Source: Candidatus Physcousia equi
GTDB lineage: Bacteria > Bacteroidota > Bacteroidia > Bacteroidales > Bacteroidaceae
NCBI GenBank assembly: GCA_018065005.1
Contig: JAGHUD010000021.1
Span: forward strand, 1-64,000
DNA length: 64,000 bases
Direction: 5' to 3'
The notes beneath the pieces are model-generated. The model saw nothing but the letters and a program-made list of their open reading frames with translations. It was not told where the DNA came from and made no database searches. The position numbers and the translations under genes were made by a program. Of this stretch, positions 54,499 to 63,144 are shown in pieces. Numbering within the stretch: the stretch's first letter is position 1; the number at the start of each line of letters is the position of its first letter.

Positions 54499-55182
54499 AT
54501 GAAGACCATTAAGATTTCTGCCCTCTGCTTCGGCATGGCTTTGATGACCGCTTCATGCGGAACGACGGGTACGGACATCCTTTCCTCTGTTCTGAGCGCT
54601 GGTTTGGGCGCCCAAACAGGGCAGCAGGCAACCGGTGCCGTGGGTGCATCAACGACAAACTCGCTCATTACGGGCAACAGCACGGGTGCACAACTAGGTC
54701 GTCTGGGTGTGCAGGTGCTCACTACCTACCTGACCAATCGTTCGCAAGCTAAGGCTAATATGCAAAAGGGCACGGCACAGACTTATCAAGGCACCTACAC
54801 CGCTCAGCTGCTCGTGACGCAGAATGGCAACTATGTCAATTCTGGCAATCCTACAACCGCTACGACCAGCACCACACTCGTTGTGGGCAGCGAGACCGTT
54901 GGCGTTTCCTTTCCCGCTATCACTGCAGGCGGAGCCAGCATGAGTCAGGTGACCCTCAATAACTTGTCTGCCAATCAGGGCGTCTATGGTGTCACCACCA
55001 ACAGCACCTGCACAGAAGGTACGCTCACCTATGGTGGCAAGACCTACGACCTCGCCAATGCCTATGTGGAGCTTCAGTATAATGGCACGAGCTCGCTTGT
55101 CTACTCTGCCAGCATCTATTTCGATCTGAACCAACAGACGGGTCATTACAACTATGCGATGAACCTCACGTTCAAAAAATAA
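54499..55182 (+). CDS. Predicted lipoprotein, Ser/Thr/Gly-rich
   Basis: This 227-residue lipoprotein has a signal peptide and lipobox (TASC, Cys20). Residues 30-95 are Gly/Ala/Ser/Thr-rich with a possible membrane-active character. Residues about 95-227 form a beta-rich domain (TYTAQLLVTQNG, LTYGGKTYDLANAYVELQY) of the calycin-like kind found in Bacteroidales lipoproteins of unknown role. The function is not recognised. It stands alone between a permease and a phosphate transporter, 78 bp after the former. Confidence 0.65.
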   Translation: MKTIKISALCFGMALMTASCGTTGTDILSSVLSAGLGAQTGQQATGAVGASTTNSLITGNSTGAQLGRLGVQVLTTYLTNRSQAKANMQKGTAQTYQGTYTAQLLVTQNGNYVNSGNPTTATTSTTLVVGSETVGVSFPAITAGGASMSQVTLNNLSANQGVYGVTTNSTCTEGTLTYGGKTYDLANAYVELQYNGTSSLVYSASIYFDLNQQTGHYNYAMNLTFKK

Positions 55183-55223
55183 TCACGAGCATACTTTTTT
55201 TACTAACATAAAGCAACGATATT

Positions 55224-56924
55224 ATGATAGATGCATTGCACATTTTGACACTCATCGGTTCTGTTGCCATGCTCATGTATGGCATGAAGGTGATGAGTGA
55301 GGGAGTTCAGAAGATGGCTGGTGCCAAACTGCGCAACGTGCTCGGCACCATGACAACGAACCGCTTCACGGGTCTGCTCTCGGGCTCGTTCATCACTGCA
55401 GCTATTCAGTCTTCCACCGCTACGACTGTGATGACGGTGAGTTTCGTGTCGGCAGGACTCTTGTCGTTGGCACAGGCCATATCGGTCATCATGGGTGCCA
55501 ACATCGGTACTACCTTCACTGCCTGGATTATGGTGCTGGGCGGTAGCTTCGACATGCGCATTGTTGTCTACACAGCTATCTTTATCAGTATCGTTCTCAT
55601 CTACAGCAAAAAGAACATCAACCTCGGAGAGTTCGTGATGGGTCTTGCACTTATGCTGCTGGGCTTGACCACCCTGAAAATCAATGCAGCAGAGATGCAA
55701 CTCGACACCGTGCCTGCCGTCAGTGAGTTCTTCCAGTCGACCAGTCAGTGGGGCTACGGAAGCTACATCCTATACCTCCTTGTCGGTGGTCTGCTCACGT
55801 GCTGCGTGCAGTCCTCGGCTGCCATCATGGCGATCACCATGACCCTCTGCAGCACAGGTGTGCTCGACATTCACATGGGCATTGCCCTCGTCATGGGTGA
55901 GAACATCGGTACGACCATCACGTCGAACGTCGTTGCCTTGTCTGCTTCCACCCAAGCGCGCCGCGCTGCCATGGCGCACCTCATCTTCAACCTATTCGGC
56001 GTGTTCTGGATTCTCTGCATCTTCCCATACTTCGTGGATTTCATCTGCTCTCTCTGCGGTGTCGATCCCTATTCGCCCACCATGGAGCGGACGATGCTCA
56101 CGGTGGTGCTCGCAGCATTCCACACCTGCTTTAATGTGGCAAATGTGCTCATCCTCATTTGGTTCGTCAAACCAATGGAACGTGCCGTAAGCTGGATCAT
56201 CAAGGAGAAAGAAGGCGGCGAAGAGGAAGAGGGAAGACTGCACTTCATCACAGGCGGTCTGCTCAGCACCTCAGAGTTGTCGATCCTCGAAGCAAAGAAG
56301 GAAATCAATGTCTTCGCTCAGCGATGCCAGAAGATGTTCGGACTTGTGCGTGAACTCCTGCATACGGAAAACGCAGAGGATTTCAGCAAACTCTTCTCGC
56401 GTGTTGAAAAGTACGAGTCCATTACGGATAAAATGGAGATTGAGATTGCCAACTACCTCAATAAGGTGAGCGAGGGAAGACTCTCTGCCGAATCAAAAGG
56501 TGCCATACAGCGTATGCTGCGCGAGGTGGACGAACTTGAATCCATCGGTGACTCTTGTTTCCATCTGGCACGCACCATCAATCGCCGTCGCAACTACGCC
56601 AACGAGGATTTTACCGAATCTCAGTATGCGCATATCCACAACATGATGTCGCTCGTTGACCATGCACTCGAACAAATGAACAAGGTGGTGGCGCGCACCG
56701 AGAATGCCTACATCGACTATAACCTGAACTATAATATTGAGAACGAAATCAATAACTACCGCACGCAGTTGAAGAACCAGAACTTGGTAGACATCAACAA
56801 CAAAGTCTATGACTACCAGATTGGCGTGTTCTACATCGACCTGATTTCTGAGTGCGAGAAGTTGGGAGACTACGTCATCAATGTTGTGCAGGCTACACGT
56901 GGACGACGCGAAGTGGTGGCATAG
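55224..56924 (+). CDS. Na/Pi cotransporter with PhoU-like domain
   Basis: This 566-residue protein belongs to the NptA/PNaS family of sodium-phosphate symporters. The inverted repeat of the family is visible: QSSTATTVMTVSFVSAG in the first half and QSSAAIMAITMTLCSTG in the second, each followed by G-x-N-I-G-T-T. Residues about 340-555 form a helical PhoU-like cytoplasmic domain. It imports phosphate or regulates its flux at the inner membrane. It starts 41 bp after the lipoprotein gene. Confidence 0.88.
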   Translation: MIDALHILTLIGSVAMLMYGMKVMSEGVQKMAGAKLRNVLGTMTTNRFTGLLSGSFITAAIQSSTATTVMTVSFVSAGLLSLAQAISVIMGANIGTTFTAWIMVLGGSFDMRIVVYTAIFISIVLIYSKKNINLGEFVMGLALMLLGLTTLKINAAEMQLDTVPAVSEFFQSTSQWGYGSYILYLLVGGLLTCCVQSSAAIMAITMTLCSTGVLDIHMGIALVMGENIGTTITSNVVALSASTQARRAAMAHLIFNLFGVFWILCIFPYFVDFICSLCGVDPYSPTMERTMLTVVLAAFHTCFNVANVLILIWFVKPMERAVSWIIKEKEGGEEEEGRLHFITGGLLSTSELSILEAKKEINVFAQRCQKMFGLVRELLHTENAEDFSKLFSRVEKYESITDKMEIEIANYLNKVSEGRLSAESKGAIQRMLREVDELESIGDSCFHLARTINRRRNYANEDFTESQYAHIHNMMSLVDHALEQMNKVVARTENAYIDYNLNYNIENEINNYRTQLKNQNLVDINNKVYDYQIGVFYIDLISECEKLGDYVINVVQATRGRREVVA

Positions 56925-57007
56925 TTGCTCCTCTTGCGTTGAGGCGGAATAGTTGCTGTGGTCATGACAATAACGAAGAAGGTCAAGACAATAACGAAGC
57001 AAGGATC

Positions 57008-57886
57008 ATGATAAAGAAGCAAACAAAAAAGAAGAAACCAAAATGGACACTTCTTCCGGGTGTCGAGCCGACAGAGATGGATCTGCGCATCATGGAGGAG
57101 GAAGCACGAGGTAAAGTCGTGCCCAGAAGAAGCATGATTAAGTCGGCAGAGCAGATTGCTGGCATCCGCAAGGCGGGCGTGCTCAATACAGCTGTGCTTG
57201 ACTATGTTGCGGAGCATATACGCGAAGGCATGACAACCAACGAGGTGGACCGCATGGTCTACGAATTTACTACGGAGCATGGCGGCATTCCTGCGCCCCT
57301 CAACTATTTTGGTTTTCCGAAATCGTGTTGCACCAGTGTCAATGATGTTGTCTGCCACGGCATTCCTAACGATTGGGAGGTTCTGGAAGAAGGCGACATC
57401 GTTAACGTGGACTGCACAACCATTGTGAATGGCTTCTATGCTGATGCGTCTCGTATGTTTGTCATAGGCAAAGCTTCGCCCGAAGACCAAAAACTCGTGG
57501 ATGTGGCATGGGAATGCCTGAAAGTCGGTGAGGCGGCGTGCAATAAGCCTTATGTCTTTGTTGGTGATATGGCGCACGAGATAACGAAACATGCGCATAA
57601 GAACGGATTCACGGTCGTCAGAGACTACTGCGGACATGGTGTAGGATGCGAGTTTCATGAGGAACCTGACATCGAACACTACGGTAAGCCTGGAACTGGG
57701 ATGCTCCTCGTGCCTGGCATGACCTTCACCATCGAACCGATGATCAACATGGGGGACTACGACCTCTGTGAGGATGAAGAAGACGAGACGGGATGGGTGG
57801 TGCTGACTGAAGACGGCTTGCCAAGTGCACAGTGGGAACACACCTACCTCATGACGGAAAATGGCGTAGAAATACTTTCACATTAA
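57008..57886 (+). CDS. map: Methionine aminopeptidase, type I
   Basis: This 292-residue enzyme removes the initiator Met from new proteins. The start is the ATG at 57008; a longer frame exists but reads into the end of the previous gene. A Lys-rich N-terminal extension (KKQTKKKKPK) and linker precede the pita-bread fold. Metal ligands are Asp135 (NVDCTT), Asp146 (GFYADASR), His in GHGVGCEFHEEP, Glu in FTIEPMIN and a second Glu near WEHTYLMTENG. His118 (CHGIP) is the substrate-binding His. It is followed 14 bp later by tsaD. Confidence 0.92.
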   Translation: MIKKQTKKKKPKWTLLPGVEPTEMDLRIMEEEARGKVVPRRSMIKSAEQIAGIRKAGVLNTAVLDYVAEHIREGMTTNEVDRMVYEFTTEHGGIPAPLNYFGFPKSCCTSVNDVVCHGIPNDWEVLEEGDIVNVDCTTIVNGFYADASRMFVIGKASPEDQKLVDVAWECLKVGEAACNKPYVFVGDMAHEITKHAHKNGFTVVRDYCGHGVGCEFHEEPDIEHYGKPGTGMLLVPGMTFTIEPMINMGDYDLCEDEEDETGWVVLTEDGLPSAQWEHTYLMTENGVEILSH

Positions 57887-57900
57887 TAGTTTTAGACATA

Positions 57901-58932
57901 GTGCAAGATATATATATATTAGGTATAGAGAGTTCGTGTGACGACACCTCGGCTGCTGTCATTCGCAATGGCGTCTTATTGAGCAACGTGACGGCTTCGC
58001 AAGCGGTCCACGAGGCATACGGTGGAGTAGTGCCCGAATTGGCTTCGCGCGCTCATCAGCAGAACATTGTGCCGGTGGTAGACCAAGCACTCAAACGAGC
58101 TGGTATTGAACCGACTCAACTATCAGCCGTGGCATTTACACGCGGACCAGGACTGATGGGCTCTCTTCATGTCGGTGTCTCCTTCGCTAAAGGGTTGGCT
58201 GCGTCGCTCGCCATTCCTATGGTTGACGTGAACCACCTGCACGGCCACGTCCTCGCACATTTCATTAAAGAGACTCCGGAAGACCATCACGCACCGCAAT
58301 TCCCTTTCCTTTGCTTGCTTGTGAGTGGAGGCAATTCGCAAATCGTGTTGGTGAAGTCGTATAAAGAGATGGAAATAATCGGACAAACCATTGACGATGC
58401 CGCTGGTGAGTGCATCGACAAGTGCTGCAAGGTGATGGGAATGGGCTACCCGGGCGGACCTATCATCGACCGTCTGGCACGCCAGGGCAATCCGAAGGCT
58501 TATACCTTCGCACAGCCGCATATCAAGGGGTATGATTATTCTTTTTCCGGTCTCAAAACCTCTTTCCTCTATTCGCTGCGCGATTGGATAAAGGAGGATG
58601 AGGCATTCATCGAGCACCACAAGGAAGACTTGGCTGCGTCGCTGGAGCATACTGTGGTGGATATCCTCATGAAAAAGTTGCGACTTGCAGCAAAAGAACT
58701 CAAAATACGCGATGTGGCAGTTGCCGGGGGCGTGTCGGCTAATACAGGACTGCGCGAAGCGTTCCTCGACCACGCAAAACGGTATAAATGGAATGTCTTC
58801 ATACCTAAGTTCTCTTTCACCACCGACAACGCAGCCATGATTGCCATCACAGGCTACTACAAATTCCTCGATCGCGACTTCTGTAGTATGGATAAGCCTG
58901 CATACAGCCGCATTTCTGCACAAAACGGATAA
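57901..58932 (+). CDS. tsaD: tRNA threonylcarbamoyladenosine transferase TsaD
   Basis: This 343-residue protein transfers the threonylcarbamoyl group to A37 of ANN-decoding tRNAs, with TsaB and TsaE. It has the Kae1/TsaD pattern: GIESSCDDTSAAV at the N-terminus, the metal-binding HGHVLAH (114-120), LLVSGGNSQIVLV, the phosphate-binding GGPIIDRLAR, YDYSFSGLKTSF and GGVSANTGLR. The start is GTG at 57901, since no ATG precedes the conserved N-terminus at a sensible distance. Confidence 0.93.
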   Translation: MQDIYILGIESSCDDTSAAVIRNGVLLSNVTASQAVHEAYGGVVPELASRAHQQNIVPVVDQALKRAGIEPTQLSAVAFTRGPGLMGSLHVGVSFAKGLAASLAIPMVDVNHLHGHVLAHFIKETPEDHHAPQFPFLCLLVSGGNSQIVLVKSYKEMEIIGQTIDDAAGECIDKCCKVMGMGYPGGPIIDRLARQGNPKAYTFAQPHIKGYDYSFSGLKTSFLYSLRDWIKEDEAFIEHHKEDLAASLEHTVVDILMKKLRLAAKELKIRDVAVAGGVSANTGLREAFLDHAKRYKWNVFIPKFSFTTDNAAMIAITGYYKFLDRDFCSMDKPAYSRISAQNG

Positions 58933-58956
58933 AAAATACACTTTTTTGGGGAAATG

Positions 58957-58988
58957 TTTGGTGGAACGAAAAAAAACATGTACCTTTG
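58957..58988 (+). promoter_or_regulatory. Promoter of the rpmB operon
   Basis: TTTG (58957-58960), 20 bp, TACCTTTG (58981-58988), 53 bp before rpmB. It is one of the clearest promoters in the window. Confidence 0.73.
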
Positions 58989-59041
58989 CACGTTGTTTGA
59001 AAGAAGTTACTAGAATAACTTAAAGAAAGAAAAAGAGAGAA

Positions 59042-59302
59042 ATGGCTAAGATTTGTCAAATCACCGGAAAGAAGGCCATGATTGGCTGCAATGTTTCCCA
59101 CTCAAAGAGACACACCAAGCGCACCTTCAGCGTGAACCTCTTCAACAAGAAGTTCTACTACGTTGAGCAGGATTGCTGGATTTCTCTGAGCATCTCTGCC
59201 AATGGCTTGAGAGTCATCAACAAGATGGGTCTCGACGCAGCACTCAAGCAGGCTGTTGCCAAAGGCTACTGTGACTGGAAGAATATTAAAGTAATTGGTT
59301 AA
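59042..59302 (+). CDS. rpmB: Ribosomal protein bL28
   Basis: This 86-residue protein of the large ribosomal subunit has the family start [22 protein letters not shown], and the ending is as in Bacteroidetes L28 ([16 protein letters not shown]). The Cys residues at 5 and 16 do not form the four-Cys zinc site of some L28 proteins. It is first in an operon with rpmG and a small DUF4295 gene. Confidence 0.95.
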   Translation: MAKICQITGKKAMIGCNVSHSKRHTKRTFSVNLFNKKFYYVEQDCWISLSISANGLRVINKMGLDAALKQAVAKGYCDWKNIKVIG

Positions 59303-59319
59303 TCGAGGAGAAACAAGCT

Positions 59320-59508
59320 ATGGCAAAGAAGGTAAAAGGCAACAGAATCCAAGTGATTCTTGAGTGCACCGAAATGAAGCAGAGTGGTCTGCCCGGTACA
59401 TCACGCTACATCACCACGAAGAACAGAAAGAATACTCCTGAGCGTCTGGAACTGAAGAAGTACAATCCTATCCTCAAGAGAATGACCGTTCACAAGGAAA
59501 TCAAATAA
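59320..59508 (+). CDS. rpmG: Ribosomal protein bL33
   Basis: This 62-residue protein of the large ribosomal subunit has the typical motif [11 protein letters not shown] and [21 protein letters not shown]. It has the zinc-free form (ECTE rather than two CxxC motifs). It lies 17 bp after rpmB. Confidence 0.95.
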   Translation: MAKKVKGNRIQVILECTEMKQSGLPGTSRYITTKNRKNTPERLELKKYNPILKRMTVHKEIK

Positions 59509-59521
59509 TCAATAACACACT

Positions 59522-59680
59522 ATGGCAAAGAAAACTGTGGCCACCTTGCAGACTGGCAAGACCGATGGCCGTTCCTATACCAAGGTTATCAAGATGGTGA
59601 AGAACCCCGCAACTGGTTCTTACTCATTCGACGAGCAAATGGTTCCCAACGAAGCTGTTAAGGATTTCTTCAAGAACTAA
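59522..59680 (+). CDS. DUF4295 family small protein
   Basis: This 52-residue protein begins MAKKTVATLQTGKTDGR and ends VKDFFKN. It is a tiny basic protein that in Bacteroidetes regularly follows rpmG, so it is probably ribosome-associated, though no function is established. It starts 13 bp after rpmG, and a strong terminator follows 50 bp after the stop. Confidence 0.88.
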   Translation: MAKKTVATLQTGKTDGRSYTKVIKMVKNPATGSYSFDEQMVPNEAVKDFFKN

Positions 59681-59729
59681 TTCTCGCTGTTACATGTCAT
59701 TTTCTGTCTCTAAGACAGTTCGAAATAAT

Positions 59730-59761
59730 GAGGTTGGCCGTTGAGGTCAACCTCGTTTTTT
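59730..59761 (+). terminator. Terminator of the rpmB-rpmG operon
   Basis: GAGGTTGGCC (59730-59739) pairs with GGTCAACCTC (59745-59754) with one G-T pair and a five-base loop. TTTTTT follows. Confidence 0.85.
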
Positions 59762-60002
59762 ACATAGTTTCCTAAGCTTTAATCTGCATACCTTTGTTTC
59801 TGGGGCAGGGGCAAGTGGATCAATGGCAAAAATACTTTGGGGAGAATAGCTGAAATAAGCAAAGACTTTGTATCTTCCAACAAGACGTTTCTTTCAGTTT
59901 GCTTTTCTTGCAGCGACAATGAAAATCCTGAATGAAGGCGTCGCAACATAAACAATCCAACTTGTTGCGTTGAGATTAAGTGCAATTATGATGGCCATGT
60001 AG

Positions 60003-60152
60003 TGATGGCGGTAGTGTAGTGATGGTGGTAGTATTGTGTGGTGGCTGCAGTGTAGTGTGGTGGCGGTAGTGTAGTGTGGTGGCTGCAGTGTAGTGTGGTG
60101 GCGGTAGTGTAGTATGGTGGCAGCAATATAGTGCGATGATGCTAATGTAGTG
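60003..60152. repeat. Minisatellite, 19-bp period
   Basis: About eight units based on TGGTGGCTGCAGTGTAGTG are present. Four central units (60039-60114) alternate between GCTGCAGTG and GCGGTAGTG cores, so the 38-bp pair is itself repeated with one mismatch. The outer units are more degenerate. The repeat is G/T-rich on the plus strand and not in a gene. Confidence 0.85.
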
Positions 60153-60378
60153 GTATTGATGCTTGGATGTCACATTATCAAAAATCATCTATGCAAGCAT
60201 CTTATGAATAAGTTCCGCTCTCAGTACTCATGCAAGCTGATTATTTTTTTCAGTCATTGTAGGGGAATAGTGCTAATCAGTGGCTTAAAAATCATTACTA
60301 TGCCTTGCTTAGCCATTTATTTTGTGCTCATTTGTGCTATTTTTGGTTTTAAACTATCAAAAGCTCATAATCTTTTTG

Positions 60379-60386
60379 TATCTTTG
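60379..60386 (+). promoter_or_regulatory. Possible ftsY promoter
   Basis: TATCTTTG lies 165 bp upstream of ftsY. No TTTG lies at the usual distance; the next one upstream is 33 bp away. The long leader contains the 22-bp duplication. Confidence 0.4.
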
Positions 60387-60448
60387 CAGTCGAATATGAT
60401 GTGTAATGAAGCGAACAAGCAGGTTTGCCAGTTCGGCGTGTCAAGAAG

Positions 60449-60492
60449 CAATGGCTATGGGCATACTTCACAATGGTTATGGGCATACTTCA
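60449..60492 (+). repeat. 22-bp tandem duplication upstream of ftsY
   Basis: Two adjacent 22-bp copies (60449-60470 and 60471-60492), each starting CAATGG and ending GGGCATACTTCA, differ at one base. They lie within the ftsY leader. Confidence 0.8.
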
Positions 60493-60551
60493 TTTAGCAT
60501 TTAGTAGATCGTAGATTAGTCAGTACAAACACATAAAGATAGAGAAGATAA

Positions 60552-61508
60552 ATGGGATTCTTCAGTTTTTTCAGTAAAGAGAAGAAAGAAACGCTTGACA
60601 AAGGTCTTGAGAAGACCAAACAGAGTTTTTTCTCCAAGATTACACGTGCCATTGCAGGTAAGTCGAAAGTTGACGACGATGTCCTCGACAACCTTGAAGA
60701 GGTGCTTGTGACCAGTGACGTAGGCGTGGATACGACACTCAACATCATCAAACGCATCGAAGAGCGTGTTGCACGCGACAAGTATGTGGGAACGGATGAA
60801 CTGAACCGCATCTTGCGCGACGAGATTTCTTCGTTGCTTACCGAAAACAACACAGAAGACACCGAGGGCTATGATGTGCCCACCGACAAGAAGCCCTACG
60901 TCATCATGGTGGTAGGCGTCAATGGAGTAGGCAAGACAACGACCATTGGCAAGTTGGCATACCAGTTTAAGAAGGCAGGCAAGAAGGTCTATCTCGGAGC
61001 TGCCGACACATTCCGTGCAGCAGCCGTGGAGCAAATCATCATCTGGGGCGAACGCGTCGGCGTGCCCGTGGTGCATCAGCAGATGGGCAGCGACCCAGCC
61101 AGTGTTGCTTTCGACACGCTGAGCAGTGCTGTGGCAAATGATGCTGATGTGGTGCTCATCGACACCGCAGGTCGTCTTCACAACAAGAAAGGACTGATGG
61201 ACGAGTTGACCAAGATAAAGCGCGTGATGCAGAAAGTCATACCTGATGCACCTCATGACGTCATGCTCGTGCTGGATGGCAGTACTGGACAGAATGCCTT
61301 TGAGCAAGCAAAGCAATTCACACAAGCCACTCAGGTGAGCAGCATGGCCATCACGAAATTGGACGGAACTGCCAAAGGTGGTGTTGTCATTGGCATCAGC
61401 GATCAGTTCAAGATTCCGGTACGCTACATCGGTTTGGGTGAAGGTATGGAAGATTTGCAACCCTTCAACCGCAAGGAGTTTGTTGACAGCCTCTTCAAGA
61501 TGAATTGA
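60552..61508 (+). CDS. ftsY: Signal recognition particle receptor FtsY
   Basis: This 318-residue GTPase is the membrane receptor for the SRP-ribosome complex. A short basic N-terminus replaces the long acidic A-domain of enterobacteria. The N-domain helical bundle is at about 15-100. The NG domain shows G1 GVNGVGKTT (122-130), AADTFRAAAVEQ, DTAGR, TKLDGTAKGG and GLGEGMEDLQPF near the end. It belongs to the ribosome/translation neighbourhood and is 55 bp upstream of rimO. Confidence 0.94.
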   Translation: MGFFSFFSKEKKETLDKGLEKTKQSFFSKITRAIAGKSKVDDDVLDNLEEVLVTSDVGVDTTLNIIKRIEERVARDKYVGTDELNRILRDEISSLLTENNTEDTEGYDVPTDKKPYVIMVVGVNGVGKTTTIGKLAYQFKKAGKKVYLGAADTFRAAAVEQIIIWGERVGVPVVHQQMGSDPASVAFDTLSSAVANDADVVLIDTAGRLHNKKGLMDELTKIKRVMQKVIPDAPHDVMLVLDGSTGQNAFEQAKQFTQATQVSSMAITKLDGTAKGGVVIGISDQFKIPVRYIGLGEGMEDLQPFNRKEFVDSLFKMN

Positions 61509-61563
61509 GGAAGCAAAAACGATAGGATTGGCAGTTCGTTAAAGCAAGATGAAACGCAAATAG

Positions 61564-62859
61564 ATGAAAACGATAGACATCATAACGCTCGGTTGCTCCA
61601 AGAATCTTGTAGATTCCGAGAAACTCTTCGCACGCTTGGAAAAGGCGGGCTACCATGTCACGCATGACAGCGATGAACCGCAAGGCGAAATCTGCGTCGT
61701 GAACACTTGCGGTTTCATTGGCGATGCTAAGGAAGAGAGCATCAACATGATCCTGCAGATGGGGCAGAGAAAGCAAGAAGGAACGCTCAAGCGCCTTTAT
61801 GTGATGGGATGCTTGTCGGAGCGTTATCTTGCTGAACTTGAAAATGAATTGCCCGAAGTGGACCGCTTCTATGGCAAGTTCAGTTGGGAGGAACTGATAG
61901 CGGATTTGGAAGGTAAGGAGATACCCGTGTGCAGCTACGAGCGCCACCTCACCACACCTTCACATTATGCCTACCTCAAGATTTCGGAAGGCTGCGATCG
62001 CACTTGTGCCTATTGCGCCATCCCCATCATCACCGGTCGCCACAAGAGTCGCCCCATCGAAGAAATCGAAGCCGAGGTGCGCTATCTCGTGCAACAAGGC
62101 GTGAAGGAGTTTCAGGTGATAGCGCAAGAGCTCACCTATTATGGCATTGACCTCTATCGCCACCGTGCCATTGCTGAACTCATCGATCGCATTGCCTCTG
62201 TGCCCGGTGTGGAGTGGATACGTCTGCACTATGCCTATCCAACGGATTTCCCCATCGAGTTGCTCGAAGTGATGCGGAAGCACAAGAATGTTTGCCGCTA
62301 TCTGGATATAGCACTACAGCACATATCCGACCCCGTTCTCAAACGCATGCATCGCCACATCACGGGAAAACAAACGCGCGTGCTCATCGCAACTCTGCGG
62401 CGCGAAGTGCCTGGCATAGAGTTGCGAACAACGCTCATGGTGGGCTTCCCCGGTGAGACCGACGAGGACTTTGAGGAACTGATGGACTTTGTGCGGTGGG
62501 CACGTTTCGACAGAATGGGCGCTTTCTCTTATAGCGAGGAGGACGGCACGACCGCTGCCCGCGATTATGAGGATAACGTTCCTGCCGATGTCAAGGAAGC
62601 GCGACTCAGCAAACTGATGCGTCTGCAACAACGCATCTCGGCAGAGCTCCAGGAAGCAAAAGTCGGACAAACGATGCATGTTGTCATTGACCGAGTAGAA
62701 GGTCCTTACTACATTGCTCGCACAGAGTTCGACTCGCCCGAAGTAGACCCAGAGGTGCTCATTCGCGACGAGGGACAACAGCTCGCCATCGGTTCATTCC
62801 ACGACGTCGTAGTCGATAGCTCCGACGATTTTGACCTATATGCTCATATAGTATCTTAA
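61564..62859 (+). CDS. rimO: Ribosomal protein S12 methylthiotransferase RimO
   Basis: This 431-residue radical-SAM enzyme methylthiolates an Asp of ribosomal protein S12. The N-terminal UPF0004 domain carries the auxiliary-cluster Cys11, Cys49 and Cys83. The radical-SAM cluster is Cys144, Cys148 and Cys151 (CDRTCAYCAIP). The C-terminal TRAM domain (about 365-431) binds RNA or protein. The LGCSKNLVDSE start is diagnostic for RimO rather than MiaB. An HU gene starts 5 bp after it. Confidence 0.95.
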   Translation: MKTIDIITLGCSKNLVDSEKLFARLEKAGYHVTHDSDEPQGEICVVNTCGFIGDAKEESINMILQMGQRKQEGTLKRLYVMGCLSERYLAELENELPEVDRFYGKFSWEELIADLEGKEIPVCSYERHLTTPSHYAYLKISEGCDRTCAYCAIPIITGRHKSRPIEEIEAEVRYLVQQGVKEFQVIAQELTYYGIDLYRHRAIAELIDRIASVPGVEWIRLHYAYPTDFPIELLEVMRKHKNVCRYLDIALQHISDPVLKRMHRHITGKQTRVLIATLRREVPGIELRTTLMVGFPGETDEDFEELMDFVRWARFDRMGAFSYSEEDGTTAARDYEDNVPADVKEARLSKLMRLQQRISAELQEAKVGQTMHVVIDRVEGPYYIARTEFDSPEVDPEVLIRDEGQQLAIGSFHDVVVDSSDDFDLYAHIVS

Positions 62860-62864
62860 AGCCC

Positions 62865-63137
62865 ATGAACAACAAGGAATTTGTAGCAGAGTTGGCAAAG
62901 CAAACGGGCAGGACGCCCAAGGAGACGCAAACGCTTATCACAGCGCTTGTGGGTGAGTTGTCTGCGCAGTTGAGCGACGAGAATATGGTGAGCGTGCAAG
63001 GCTTTGGCAATTTCGAAGTAAGAAAGAAAGCCGAACACATCATGGTCAACCCATCCACCCGTCAGCGCATGTTGGTTCCACCCCGCATCGACATAAAATT
63101 CCGCCCTGGAACAACTCTGAAAGAATCTCTGAAATAA
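62865..63137 (+). CDS. HU-family DNA-binding protein
   Basis: This 90-residue nucleoid protein has the HU/IHF layout: N-terminal helices (MNNKEFVAELAKQTGRTPKET), a beta saddle (ENMVSVQGFGNFEVRKKAEH) and the DNA-clasping arm with RPGTTLKESLK after it. The arm has NPSTRQRMLVPPR, where most HU proteins have NPxTG. The protein would bend DNA as a dimer, possibly a heterodimer with the next gene's product. Confidence 0.9.
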   Translation: MNNKEFVAELAKQTGRTPKETQTLITALVGELSAQLSDENMVSVQGFGNFEVRKKAEHIMVNPSTRQRMLVPPRIDIKFRPGTTLKESLK

Positions 63138-63144
63138 GGCCACA

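Larger units (their letters stand above)
59681..60551. other. Intergenic region with minisatellite before ftsY
   Basis: This 871-bp stretch has no convincing gene. It holds the ribosomal operon terminator, a lone TACCTTTG (59789-59796), a 19-bp-period tandem repeat (60003-60152), the ftsY promoter-like TATCTTTG and a 22-bp duplication. A minus-strand open frame over the repeat (59976-60188) is Thr/His/Tyr repeats only and is treated as spurious. Confidence 0.6.

Noticed and set aside
57832-57900. Upstream extension of TsaD
   Set aside because: The conserved TsaD N-terminus begins at the GTG at 57901. The extension overlaps the end of map and is not conserved-looking.
60003-60152. CRISPR array or coding repeat
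   Set aside because: Units are directly adjacent without spacers. The minus-strand frame across them consists only of low-complexity Thr/His/Tyr repeats.
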